Shown: positions 1 through 10,111 of the stretch, in pieces
Layout: every line of letters begins with the position of its first letter
How positions within the stretch are numbered: the stretch's first letter is position 1
NCBI GenBank assembly: GCA_047967505.1
Contig: CM106539.1
Source: Dipteris shenzhenensis
Lineage: Eukaryota; Polypodiophyta; Polypodiopsida; Gleicheniales
Reading direction: 5' to 3' (one strand)
DNA length: 64,000 bases
Position numbers and translations under genes: made by a program
The notes under the pieces: model-generated
Seen by the model: only the letters and a program-made list of their open reading frames with translations
Databases searched by the model: none
Told to the model about the DNA's origin: nothing

Positions 1-290
1 GCATTGTACAAACAGTGCCTAAATATTGTTATCAGGGGCCTCTACCAAATTTTGATGTTAGTCTTGCATTCGCAAGAGGATTTGTATTTGAAGTGGGAAT
101 AGGGCCAATTAATTAGGCCAAGTTTGGAGATACTATTGCAAGTAATCTAAGTGCAGAAGGTGGCTTTCTTAAAAAGCTACAAAAGTGATCCCATGAAATT
201 AGTGAACTAATCAATGGCCTCCTCAATGGCATTGCTAGAGCATACATTGACACTGAATGTACTCCAGGTCCAAAAGAGTTGAGTGAGAAA
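1..290 (+). pseudogene. Gene X, 5' portion of a split copy (unidentified)
   Basis: This stretch matches, in opposite orientation, the unbroken copy at 40,388-41,119. Shared features are the segment that translates as residues FARGFVFEVGIGPIN, an in-frame TGA after KLQK in both copies (so either an intron or an old stop), and the sequence around CIDTECTPGPKE. The match stops abruptly at about position 290 and resumes at 15,664, so the gene was cut by about 15.4 kb of inserted DNA. I do not recognise the protein family. No membrane segment or known motif is visible. The match is clear by eye; the function is unknown. Confidence 0.6.
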
Positions 291-1370
291 ATTTGCGGAA
301 AAAGAGAAGGAGCTTATGCAGAAATAGAGAATGAGTTTCCGCATAAGCTCCTTCTCTTTTTCCGCATAAGCTCCTTCTCTTTCTCTTTTGCGTGAGCATA
401 TGCGGAAACATGAGCATAAGCTCATGCTCACCCATGAGCATAAGCATAAGCTCATGCGGAAAAAGAGAAGGAGCTTATGCAGAAATAGAGAATGAGTTTC
501 CGCATACGCTCCTTCTCTTTTTCCGCATAAGCTCCTTCTCTTTCTCTTTTGCGTGAGCATATGCGGAAATAGAGAATGAGAGAAGCTTATGCTTCTCTCA
601 TTCTCTATTTCCGCATATGCAGAAACATGAGCATAAGCTCATGCTCACCCATGAGCATAAGCATAAGCTCATGCGGAAAAAGAGAAGGAGCTTATGCGGA
701 AATAGAGAATGAGTTTCCGCATAAGCTCTTTCTCTTTTTCTGCATAAGCTCTTTCTCTTTCTCTTGTGCATGAGCATATGCGGAAACATGAGCATAAGCT
801 CATGCTCACCCATGAGCATAAGCATAAGCTCATGCGGAAAAAGAGAAGGAGCTTATGCGGAAATAGAGAATGAGTTTCCGCATAAGCTCTTTCTCTTTTT
901 CTGCATAAGCTCTTTCTCTTTCTCTTTTGCATGAGCATATGCGGAAATAGAGAATGAGAGAAGCTTATGCTTCTCTCATTCTCTATTTCCGCATATGCAG
1001 AAACATGAGCATAAGCTCATGCTCACCCATGAGCATAAACATAAGCTCATGCAGAAAAAGAGAAGGAGCTTATGCGGAAATAGAGAATGAGAGAAGCTTA
1101 TGATTCTCTCCTTCTCTTTTTCTGCATAAGCTCCTTCTCTTTTTCCGCATGAGCATAAGCATGCGGAAACTCATTCTCTATTTCATGCATAAGCTCCTTC
1201 TCTATTTCTGATGCCTATGCTTAAGCATAAGCTCATGCTTATGCTCATGCATGTGCATGAGCTTATGCTTAAGTTTCCGCATAAGCTCATGCTTATGCGT
1301 GAGCTTATGCGGAAATAGAGAATGAGAGAAGCATAAGCTCATTCTCTATTTCTGCATAAGCTCATTCTCT
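291..1370. repeat. Left array of GCATAAGCTC palindromic modules
   Basis: About 1.1 kb is built from short modules that recur in both orientations: GCATAAGCTC, GCTCATGC, TTCCGCATAAGCTCC, AGAGAAGGAGCTTATGC and AATAGAGAATGAG. Adjacent modules are reverse complements of each other, so either strand can fold into many nested hairpins. The apparent ORFs here are artefacts of the repeat. A related array at 14,720-15,664 closes the same insertion, and the outer ends of the two arrays resemble each other in inverted orientation. Confidence 0.9.
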
Positions 1371-1575
1371 ATTTCCCACTCTATTTCCCCCTTCTCTCAT
1401 TTCCCCCTTCTCTCCTTCTCTATTTTCCCTCATCTCTTTCCCCTTCTCTATTTCCCCCTTCTCTCATTCTCATTCTTTTCTTTCCTTTACATCTTCTTTC
1501 CCTCTTATCTTTCCCTCTTCTTTCCCTCTTTCCTTTCCCTCTTCTTTCCTTTCCCTCTTCTTTCTTCTTGCCTAT
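1371..1575. repeat. Polypyrimidine tract next to the left array
   Basis: The plus strand is almost entirely C and T, made of imperfect CCCTTCTCT and CCCTCTTCTTTC units, and ends in three copies of GCCTAT. A similar pyrimidine tract, also on the plus strand, precedes the right palindromic array at 14,520-14,720. The pyrimidine parts are therefore in direct orientation. Confidence 0.85.
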
Positions 1576-1608
1576 GCCTATGCCTATGAGAATGCTCATG
1601 TTTGTTTT

Positions 1609-3473
1609 TTGTTTTCTGTTTTCGTGTTTGTGTCTATGTTAGACATGGGATCACGTCACTCATCAGACGAGTACGGACAGCCTCGCAGGAGGAGAGCTCA
1701 CGATCTATATGCTCCAGAGGACTTTGATTCCTCTCAGGTGACTACCCCGAGGACTACCCCTGGTCCGACTCCTCTCGGTCCTAGCACTGTGACTACCCCT
1801 GGTCCGACCCCTCTTCCACGTAGCACTGCGACTACCCCTCAGGGGACTCCTTTGCTATCCGCGCATGGCTTTGTCGGGACTCCCGACGAGTTTGTAGCGC
1901 AGATGAGCGATGAGGAGGTAGTGATATTCTTCTCTCTGCTCTCTCAGAGGACCTCCGCAATTCCTTCCCCTACACCGACGGGTGGACGTACTGCCTAGCC
2001 ATCCCCTCGCGCCCCTTCGACTGCGGGATCATCACCTGCACATGCCTCCCGCAAGGGAAGGAAGAGTAGGATGGGCGGCTCATGTTGTGCTGACTTAGGA
2101 GATGTAGACGAGTCAGCACACTCACACTCCTTTAGGTCTCCACTTGGTCCGGAGACACAGTATCAGTCTGGTCCCTTTCCCTCTCCTACTCCCATAGCTA
2201 CTCCTCGATCTGGAAGCGGTCGCGCAGCTTCCACTCCTTCAGACTCTACTACCGTCAATCCCCCTTACTCATCAGGGGATCTCTCCTATCAAATCACATC
2301 TGCCGGAGAGATAATAGAAGACAAAAAGTGCAAAGTAGTGATGGTCGCCATGAGGCGGTTGATGAGTCATCACTTCAAGAGCGGCATAAATATCGATTTG
2401 CGGTATCAAGATGCCCAAAAGAAGCAGGCGGTGATTGATGAGTTAAAACAAAGATATCCTAATCCGCCAAATGTAGAGTTTAATAACAATTATATGCTCG
2501 AGCGCATGGGTTTGGTCCTAAAGCATCGCAGATCAACCATGCGTACTTCCATTACAAAGGGGTTGGCTAAACCCAGCTGGGCAGACAAAGCTGATTGGAA
2601 GTACTTCAAGAAGCAACATAGGGACCATCCCGAAATGTTCGAGGGTCAGAGGAGGGCTGCGAAGAGACGGCTGGACGTCATAGCTACTTCGCACTTTGGT
2701 GCAGGCGGACGGTATGCATTCGAGGCAACCGTGGTAAGTCCTCGGGGGGGTCACTCATCATATGTAACCCTATCACGTGAGTTCAATAGAAGGATATTTT
2801 TTATTTCTAAAATTTACAAAATTAGATATACATAAGGGACTATTTAAAATAGTTTTGGAAAAAATTTACAGATTTGTATAGAAAAGGGGTACATTTTATT
2901 AGTGAAAATTTTACAAATAAGGGATTTTAGAAATAGGCCTTGAACGCACGTGATATAGAGGGTTTATACATAGTGACCCCCCCGAGGGTAAGTCTACTTC
3001 TTCCCATTTAATGTATTGTTCTATTTGTTTTACTTACATATTACATGCACTTTAGCTAACTCTAACTCTCGTAAATTGGATCCACAGCAAGCTGCGATGG
3101 GTCGTCTTCCTACGGATGCAGAGACGCGGTGCGCATTTCGGATAGGAACAAAGCCGTGGTTCATTGAGCAAGAGGCAATGGGAGCGACAGTCGATTGGGC
3201 TGAGGTGGTTGCTCGCACAGTATAAGTTTACTCCTACAAGTAATCTCACTTTTTAATTTAAGTTCCAATCTAATTTTTGATTTATATGGTTCACTCTTAG
3301 GGTCAAAGCGCAAGCGTCCCATCATCAGAGACGAGCGATCAACAGGGGCAAGGATCGGACGCAAGTGCCGAGGATGAGGGAGAAGACGCAGGTGTCAGGG
3401 ACGAGGGAGAAGACACAGGTGCCGAGGACCAAGGAACAGGCCAACAAGACGATTCGGATTCGGATTCGAATTA
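1609..3473 (+). pseudogene. CACTA second-ORF protein (TNPA / Transposase_24-like), one nonsense codon
   Basis: Three exons can be followed: 1,609-2,732, about 3,088-3,220 and about 3,301-3,473. Exon 1 starts with a Thr/Pro-rich region of repeated TTPGPTPL. It then has a basic domain, with SGINIDLRY, QRYPNPPNVEFNNNYMLERMG and GQRRAAKRR, that resembles the second protein of plant En/Spm elements, thought to bind the element ends. The last exon is very acidic (repeated EDEGEDAG, ending DDSDSDSN). One in-frame TAG at 1,996-1,998 interrupts exon 1; the frame is otherwise kept. The donor of intron 1 carries a MITE insertion. Family assignment rests on position, composition and faint similarity, so it is moderate. 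Confidence 0.6.
2741..2986. mobile_element. 246-bp MITE with 8-bp target duplication in a splice donor
   Basis: The terminal inverted repeats read CTCGGGGGGGTCACT at both ends, and similarity continues inward through CACGTG and GTTCAA. The flanks carry an 8-bp direct repeat, GGTAAGTC, at 2,733-2,740 and 2,987-2,994. An 8-bp duplication suits hAT-type and some other DNA transposons. It has no coding capacity. The duplicated bases are the 5' splice site of intron 1 of the surrounding CACTA gene. A diverged, truncated, inverted copy lies at about 9,110-9,330. Confidence 0.88.
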
Positions 3474-3676
3474 GTAGTGGTAGTAGCATTTTGTATATCC
3501 GCTCATTAGAGCAATTTTGTATCGCCCTTTCACAGGGTAATTTTGTTACAAACACAGTTGTATATGTATATGCATTTCTTCCTCATCGTTCACAAGAACA
3601 ATTTTGTATCACCCTGCAAGCAAGGAAAATTTTGTTATAAAAAACTTTCTTTTGTAATTACAAAAAAAAAAAAGGA

Positions 3677-3725
3677 TTAGTGGGGCTAAACAGGGCCAAA
3701 ATGAAGCCCTGTTTAGCCCCACTAA
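3677..3725. repeat. Perfect 19-bp hairpin between A and T tracts
   Basis: Arms 3,677-3,695 and 3,707-3,725 are exact reverse complements (TTAGTGGGGCTAAACAGGG) around an 11-nt loop. An A tract precedes the hairpin and a T tract follows it, which lengthens the stem. It lies between the last exon of the CACTA-A1 gene and its subterminal repeats. It could be a tiny MITE or part of the element's 3' end. Confidence 0.85.
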
Positions 3726-3750
3726 CCCTTTTTTTTTACTTCTGTTAATC

Positions 3751-3905
3751 GTCGCTATATAGCGACGTTTACCAGTGTCGCTATATAGCGACGATTAACA
3801 GTGTCGCTATATAGCGACGTTTGTCATCGTCGCTATATAGCGACGATTAACAGCGTCGCTATATAGCGACGGTTTATAGCGACGCTCCTTTTCCGACGAT
3901 TTTAA
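3751..3905. repeat. CACTA-A1 subterminal palindromes
   Basis: Five perfect copies of the 16-bp palindrome GTCGCTATATAGCGAC occur at exact 26-bp intervals, alternating with short spacers such as GTTTACCAGT and GATTAACAGT. Degenerate half-sites follow. In the CACTA family such subterminal repeats bind the second element protein. Confidence 0.9.
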
Positions 3906-4024
3906 CGATTTTTATAGCGACCTTTGCGCCCGTGAAAAAAAAAATTTTTAATGTAAAAAGCATCGGTATTTCCGTCGGAAAATGGCCTATGCCTTGTAGT
4001 GACGGTGTATTTGTGCTTGGTCTA

Positions 4025-4597
4025 TTATTCATTGAAGACCGAAGCGACCTTGCTTGTGGGGTGTTTGGGCATCCTTTGCAAAAGTGTTTTCAAGAGTAGC
4101 TCCTCCTCTTTGGACCATTGAGTGTAGGGCCTTCTTTCCCATAATTTGACCAGCGGGGCAATGAATGCAGGACAAGACCAATCATTCATTAGTATTTTGT
4201 GTTGCATCAAACCCTTGACATTGCCGATGCTAATCTGCTGGACCACAGAAACATCTTTGTGTAGTACCAAATTGAAACACAATTTTAATGTTTTAGACAA
4301 GTGTAGTAAGCAATCATGCACAAGATATCTTGATGTGCAGGAGCATTGTAATAAGTACTTCACTTTGTCCCTTGTGGACGTAGCCTTCTCCTCGTGTGTT
4401 TTCACTACACTAAGCCTGCACCAAGATGATGCACCTTCGGAATGTGTTGTGACAATATGTTCATGCAAGATATGTAGCAACCGCTCATATGTATGGACCC
4501 TGGTGAGGGCTAGAATACATCTCATTATGTCTAGAGTTTTACGCAGGCACTGCATGGGAGTTCCATTGAGTTCAAAACTTTCAGAGTTTAGTACAAC
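4025..4597 (-). CDS. Unidentified protein, terminal exon, ORF open
   Basis: An open reading frame runs on the minus strand from a plausible acceptor (…ACATAATAG before position about 4,597) to a stop at 4,025, about 190 codons. An internal ATG begins at 4,555. The protein is rich in Leu, Cys and His. Its last 40 residues contain WSKEEELLLKTLLQRMP, faintly like a SANT/Myb-type helix. It lies outside CACTA-A1, which ends at 4,001, and outside CACTA-A3, which starts at 4,930, with its stop codon only 24 bp from the A1 terminus. It may be the last exon of a host gene, or a captured piece. I do not recognise the family. Confidence 0.4.
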   Translation of the reverse strand, partial: VVLNSESFELNGTPMQCLRKTLDIMRCILALTRVHTYERLLHILHEHIVTTHSEGASSWCRLSVVKTHEEKATSTRDKVKYLLQCSCTSRYLVHDCLLHLSKTLKLCFNLVLHKDVSVVQQISIGNVKGLMQHKILMNDWSCPAFIAPLVKLWERRPYTQWSKEEELLLKTLLQRMPKHPTSKVASVFNE

Positions 4598-5024
4598 ATG
4601 CTATTATGTTGATGCATCGTTGGTGCTATCCATCCATAAAATCAAGCAAGAAACTTTGTTCTGTTTCTACCTTGTTCAACAACTCAACAACCAAGAAGCA
4701 TAACAATGACGAAATAGAATATAATCTAAGGACAACCAAGTACAATTGCACTTACTATACATAAATTCGATGCAAGTAGTTTTATTTCCTCCCCAATGTA
4801 TTTACAAGCTTGCATCTACTTCGCAAGCAGTATGCACAAAGGCTGAGCAAATATTATTATGAAATACTGACAGAATCATTAGGAAAAGCATCTAGGCATC
4901 CCAGATGAATGCGATGACAAAACCAGAGCCACTAGTACACACGGGCCCTATTCTAATGCTTAAGCACCAACATTTAGCACATGCAGGGTGCTAATCATCA
5001 TCGGTAATCAAAGCAAGATTCGTT

Positions 5025-5180
5025 AAGTGTTGCTATATATTGACTTTAGACAAGTGTTGCTATATAGCGACCTTTAAAGAGAGTCGCTATATAGTGACAC
5101 TTACTAGACTTGTGAATGGTTGTTATATAGTGACACTGAGATAGTTTCCTATAGCGATGTTTTACAGAGAGTGTTTTTTC
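5025..5180. repeat. CACTA-A3 degenerate subterminal repeats
   Basis: Four to six diverged copies of the GTCGCTATATAGCGAC unit, for example GTTGCTATATAGCGAC and GTCGCTATATAGTGAC, lie between the A3 terminus and the 3' end of its transposase gene. Confidence 0.75.
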
Positions 5181-5364
5181 TCACACCAACCTTTAAAGAT
5201 AGCTTTTCTCAATGATAATTTTTTGTTCCTTTCGATACATGTTTGATCCTTTGAAAGAATAAAAGTATAAGAGTATGTACATCAAGTTTGAAGCTCATAT
5301 ATTCATGTCCAAGTTTGAGATGAAAAAAATCAATGAAGAGAGTATTTACATAAGTGGCTTCATA

Positions 5365-8300
5365 ATCTAATGCACCTAACAAGTCTATCTCTAACTCTAT
5401 ACCGAGTTGATCTCCTATATCATCATCATACTCTAGATCGTATGTTCACCAAAGACTTGATCATCTTCTTCAATAAAGTGTTGTGATTCTTGATGCTCAT
5501 CATCTTCTTCCTCAATATCATGATCTCCATCTTCCTCCCGTATGATGTCATTATGTGCATCTTTCTGTTGGCTCATATTATGATCTTCATCTTCTTCGCT
5601 AGAACCATCTGGATCAATTGGATCCGGCATTGGTAGTGGCATCTCCATATCCACATCTCTATATTCAAAAATTTGCATACTTCGTGGTGCAACTCGGATC
5701 ACATGCCACCATCTTGGATCAGAATGATCCGAATGAAAAAGCACCTATATTGAAGATGGGTGCCAAATGCCATCAATTATATATATGAAATTATGCTTAA
5801 CTACATGTATCAATGGATCTTTAAAAACAAAAGCTTCGATTAATCAAATCATTAGTATGCACCTGCTCACAATGCTCGAGAAGAACAAAAGTATCATGTC
5901 CATCGGTCCAAGGTTTGGTGGAGTCTATTGCAAAGAAACCGCTATTGTCTTTTCTCACTATCACATGGGGACCGTTGTAAATAGTTCTAAACCATTATAC
6001 ATCAAGAATGAAAATACTAAATTATCTGAAATTAATTTCATAGATTTCGCGTATGGTCCCATAATAATCCAACTATGAGGAGAGAAGATTGGTATCCGAA
6101 GCACTTTGGCTATCTTGTGTGAAGTTAGCCATGACTCCACAATCATACGTGACTCTCTTTGAATCGATGCATTCCTTGCAAAAATGTCATCCATATGACC
6201 ATAATGCACTATACTTTCTGTACTACAAAAGAGCATCATTAAAACAATGAAGATGCATCTATTTTATAGCGTATATTGCCACAAATAATTACCTAATTAC
6301 ATAAAGAGGTAAGAAACTTACATGCATCATACATCCGGATGATAACTCTTGCTCGCACTCGTTTATTGTCTCTCCATCATGCTTGGCTTTACGTAGAGCT
6401 AGTTGTAGCCAATCAATTGATATGTGAGTGGGGAGAAGGGTGAGATCTCATGGATATGGTTGGAATCACCTATAAATTACTCTGAATCTCTTCCTTGCAA
6501 CTATTCTTTCTGCTTCAATGGCCGCTTTATATCTCTCAATCCACTTTTGTATCTCCTTGCTATTGAGGGTACAAAACTTATTGAATTTCTCCATTTGCTC
6601 TTCGCTCATCTTTCTTTACATATTCCCTTTTCCTTGGGGAACTCGCCAATGATGCAATCATCATCCTTGTTATGCCAAGCCTGCGGCATATCGGGATCCG
6701 TGGATGCAAGAAACTCCGTGATATATACTAATGACTCTTGCACAAGCCATCCCTCTGCCATGCTTGCTTCTAGTCTTGCTCTTTGCCTTATAAATCCCTT
6801 CAAAGTTTTCATAAACTGCTCGAGAAAAAGCATCCACCGACTATGAACGGTACCTGCAATGGCCACCTCATCAACTATGTGTGCAAGCAAGTGCACTTGA
6901 GTTGTCATAATGCTGGAGGGAAAGTGCTTCTCAAGCAAGCATACAGCTTCGATGGAGTCCACCCTAGCCTTCTCGATGCTCAATATGGAGATCTCTTTTT
7001 TAGATATCCACCTATTTCACATGCCCATGTAAGATATATTCATAATCAGTCTACAAATTAGCTTAAATTGAAGAAAATGCAATCAATGTGATATGATAGT
7101 AAGCATACCTCACAATACCATTGATCTTGAATATAGCATTTCTATTATCTTTTTGTAAGCACCCTTTTACTGGAATTGGGAGGATGGACTATCAAAGCAA
7201 CAAAGAAGTCATGTCAATAATATAACATAATCATAGTACACTAACACATCATGATTATCAGTACACTAATCCTACAGCTTAGAATACCTATAAGTCCTTG
7301 TGCCAATCATGGGACTTGAGTCCACTAAGCTTATTGTCCTTTGAAAATGCTCCTTTCAAGCAATGCATGTACCTTGTGGATGTTCGAAAAGAGGCAATGT
7401 CTGCCTTGACCATTGCCTCCTCTCTCTTCGAGAGGATCCATGTTACTTTTAGGAGGACAGCTTTTCCTGAAGCACGCACCTGGGGCCACAAACGAGACAT
7501 CCTATTCATAGCACTCAAGTCTTCTAGCACTCCTCTTGAGTCTTTAGAACCAACTAAGTGTGCTCAAATAATAGCCCCCACATTCTTGAAGATATGCATG
7601 GGATCCAAGAGATGATTGATTTGTAACTGACCCCAATAAGCAAGCTCATGAAAGATGGATAGCCTCTTCATACCACGAGGAGGTTCCTTGCCATTCTCCC
7701 TCCAAGCATGAATCCAGTCACTTGCCTTCAAATATGGTGGTGGTGGATCAGCTAACCTCCATGCACGAGATGGTCCAATGGAAGGTATCAAGCATGACCT
7801 TCATAAACATTTTTCCTCATATGTTTGGAGTATCGTGCAAGTGGTTTGAAACCTAGTCCACAAACAAGACAAGTATGGTACCCACCTCTAACAAGTCCTA
7901 CACGCGTGCATGAATGTTAGTATAAGACATGCATACGAAAGAGAGTCATAAAAGCATAATCCTATATTTTACATGTAAAGACACAACCATGTACCTGCGC
8001 ACTCTCCATATCCTGGGTAGTCAGGCATGGTCCACATCAAGATACCCCTAACCAAAATATCATTGGTATGTCTAGGAGCTCTGGGAATATCAAAGACCCA
8101 CACTCCACTCCATAAGATCTGCAACTCCTCTATCAAAGGTGCCATGTACACATCCATATTTTTGGCCTTGTACTTCCCTGGCACAAGTAGTGCAAGCATG
8201 AGGTGTCCCTTCTTTATTGTTAGCCATGGTGGGATATTGTAATTCACCAAGACTATGGGCCATGTTGACCAAGATGTTAAGCATAATTACCTAAAAGGAT

Positions 8301-9044
8301 TCATGCCATCCATGGTGTGCCCAAGATGTAACTTGCATGTCTCCCTCGCAAAGTTCGACCACTGGTTGTCTATGTGCTTCCAAGCTACGAAATCTGCAAG
8401 AATCCTCAATGTGTCCTCAGTGGACCGATGAGATGCATGCCATGTCACCAACTCTACTATGGATTCTCATCAGAACAAGTGATGTTTTCTTGCAGTGATG
8501 GGAAAGTTTCTTAAGACCTTTATCGGTATCTGCTCTGCACCTTGTAAGTCCTCTCTATATCATTGTTCCCCACACTTTGGACAGCTAGCCAAATCTCCAT
8601 GCTCATGACAAAAGAGAATATAGTCATTATGGCAAGCATGGATGGTATCATAATCCGTACGCACTATTGTTAGCATCTTCTTCGCTTCATCTCTTGATGC
8701 GGGCATGGTGTTTGGTGCAGGCAACATCTTCTGGAGCAACCTCATTAAGGCAAAGACATTTGTATCTGACCACCCATACTTTGTTTGCAAATTCAAGATT
8801 GAGAGACAAGCCTGTAGTTTAGACATCCTAGCACCCTCGTACAACTATGTTGATTGCAACTCTCACATATTGACCTTAGACTCGTGACCTCAGACTCAGA
8901 CATCACGTGTATATGTGATTTAGTGCCCCTAAAAATAGAATCCATCATGTCTACCATACCTTTGTCATCATCTGGCACATCTGAGAGACTATAGTCTTGC
9001 TCAAAGTGTGAAGGTATATGCGCACCCTGGCCACCCTCCTCATC
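5365..9044 (-). pseudogene. TNP2 transposase pseudogene of CACTA-A3
   Basis: Exons 2-8 of the gene seen intact at 17,031-21,127 can be followed in reverse. Recognisable parts are MDSIFRGT at about 8,950, the Transposase_21 core (NYNIPPWLTIKKGHLMLALL) at 8,150-8,250, the DUF4218-like stretch (HLLAHIVDEVAIAGTVH) near 6,870, the DUF4216-like part near 6,000 and the acidic tail at 5,433-5,744. Exon 1 is absent. Defects include an insertion with a frame change near 8,890, TGG-to-TGA in GAIIWAHLV near 7,570, several other stops and a 1-base deletion near 5,440. The intron that A2 carries at 17,604-17,689 is precisely absent here, at 8,740/8,741, although other introns remain. Not functional. Confidence 0.88.
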
Positions 9045-9109
9045 CTATCTCAAGATTTTGTGTAAATATAAGATCTTGTCTCAAGGTTTCGTGTCATAAT
9101 GATATGCAA

Positions 9110-9330
9110 TATTAATATCACGTGTGTTCAAGGACTATTTTTTAAATCCCTTATATGTAAAATTTTCATTAATAAAATGTACCCCTTTTCAATACAAATC
9201 TGTAAATTTTTTCCAAAACTATTTTAAATAGTCCCTTATGTATATTTATTTATGTAAATTTTAGAAATAAAATATATCATTCTATTGAACTCACGTGATA
9301 GGGTTACATATGATGAGTGACCACCCCAGG
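9110..9330. mobile_element. Second copy of the GGTCACT MITE, inverted and truncated
   Basis: This is the reverse complement of about 215 bp of the MITE at 2,741-2,986. It includes the CACGTG boxes, the AAATGTACCCCTTTT core and the GAGTGACCACCCC end. The right terminus is near 9,329; the left terminus has lost the CTCGGGG end. It sits exactly between intron 1 of CACTA-A3 and the 3' part of CACTA-B1. Confidence 0.8.
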
Positions 9331-9334
9331 GCAT

Positions 9335-9757
9335 TTGATTGTTGCATTAGGGCCTCTTTCCACCACGTCCTTAAACCATGTTACATCCAAAACATACACA
9401 AAGAAGCGTCGAAAGTCAAGCTTAATAATATCTTGGATTATGCCACAATAATCATCCATGGCTCCATTGGCTTCCTCAAAGCTAGCAACAACGCCGCAAT
9501 CTTGTGTGTTTCTCTTATCGTCAATCCGTTGTGTTCAAAAATGCTTGCCCTCACACCATATAGCATTGAACATAGTGCACTACACCAGGAAAAAATCAAT
9601 TAAATAAGCAATCTAAATTATTGAAAGCTCCTAACTTATGCATAACATTCTATATACCGACCTTGCTCATGCATCCCCTAGCATACTCCCATTCTTGATA
9701 TGCATCCCCTCATCTTTCTCTGCTTTCTCCATTTCGTCAAGTAGCCAATCCACATGA
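9335..9757 (-). pseudogene. TNP2-B 3' fragment
   Basis: The reverse strand matches 30,095-30,530, part of the C-terminal region of a CACTA-B transposase. Visible pieces are the stretch around DWLLDEMEKAEKD and a DUF4216-like piece (ALCSMLYGVRASIF region). It is cut at the MITE on one side and at a deletion on the other. No catalytic domain is present. Confidence 0.65.
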
Positions 9758-9809
9758 ATGCATGAATGATGGAAAGGGAAAGCATGATTGGAAAAAGGGA
9801 TTGTGCTCT

Positions 9810-10110
9810 ATATTTTCCTCTCTTTTTCCTTCTCTCTTTTATCCTCTCTTTCCTTCTCTTTTCTTCTCTCTTTTTCTCTTGTATCACCTCTCTTTTTCTC
9901 TCTTTTTTTCTTCTCTCTTTTCCTCTATTTTCCTCTCTTTCCTTCTCTCTTTTATCCTACTTCTTCTCCCTTTTTCTCCTCTCTTTTCTTCTCCTTTCTC
10001 CTCTCTTTTAAACCCACTTTTTGTCTCTTTTCTACTCTCTTTCCTTCTCTCTTTTTCTCTCTTTTTCTCTTCTTAGTTCATCAGTAATCTTCTTTTTTTC
10101 TTTTTTCCAG
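9810..10110. repeat. Polypyrimidine minisatellite in CACTA-B1
   Basis: About 300 bp of imperfect TTTTCCTCTC / CTTCTCTCTTTTATCC units, all pyrimidine on the plus strand. The same block lies in CACTA-B2 at 31,855-32,150. The long Ser/Phe/Leu ORFs here are artefacts of composition. Confidence 0.9.
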
Positions 10111-10111
10111 T

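Larger units (their letters stand above)
1576..4001 (+). mobile_element. CACTA-A1 element (right end defined, left end not found)
   Basis: The right terminus reads inward on the minus strand as CACTACAAGGCATAGGCC, ending at 4,001. This is a typical CACTA-superfamily terminus. Inside it are five copies of the palindrome GTCGCTATATAGCGAC at exact 26-bp spacing (3,751, 3,777, 3,803, 3,829, 3,855), then a TNPA-like second gene (1,609-3,473). No TNP2 transposase gene and no left terminus are visible. The left part was probably lost or replaced where the palindromic array now lies. Confidence 0.7.
4930..9105 (-). mobile_element. CACTA-A3 element, reverse, 5' end truncated
   Basis: The terminus at 4,930 reads CACTAGTACACACGGGCC and resembles the A2 terminus, CACTACTACACGCGC. 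It is followed by degenerate subterminal copies of the GTCGCTATATAGCGAC palindrome (5,025-5,180) and a TNP2 pseudogene on the minus strand. The other end is missing. The first exon and its upstream region are replaced at about 9,105 by a MITE copy and CACTA-B1. Confidence 0.8.

Noticed and set aside
207-938. Several overlapping 70-120 codon ORFs in the left palindromic array
   Set aside because: They repeat the same Lys/Arg/Glu and Leu/Phe/Ser strings on both strands because the DNA is palindromic. No independent gene signal.
291-1370. Possible CRISPR array because of regular repeats
   Set aside because: Modules occur in both orientations without unique spacers, and the context is plant nuclear DNA with introns and transposons.
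9762-10087. Ser/Phe/Leu-rich ORFs that look like membrane proteins
   Set aside because: They come from a polypyrimidine minisatellite that is open in several frames at once. The same occurs at 14,472-14,759 and 31,813-32,219.
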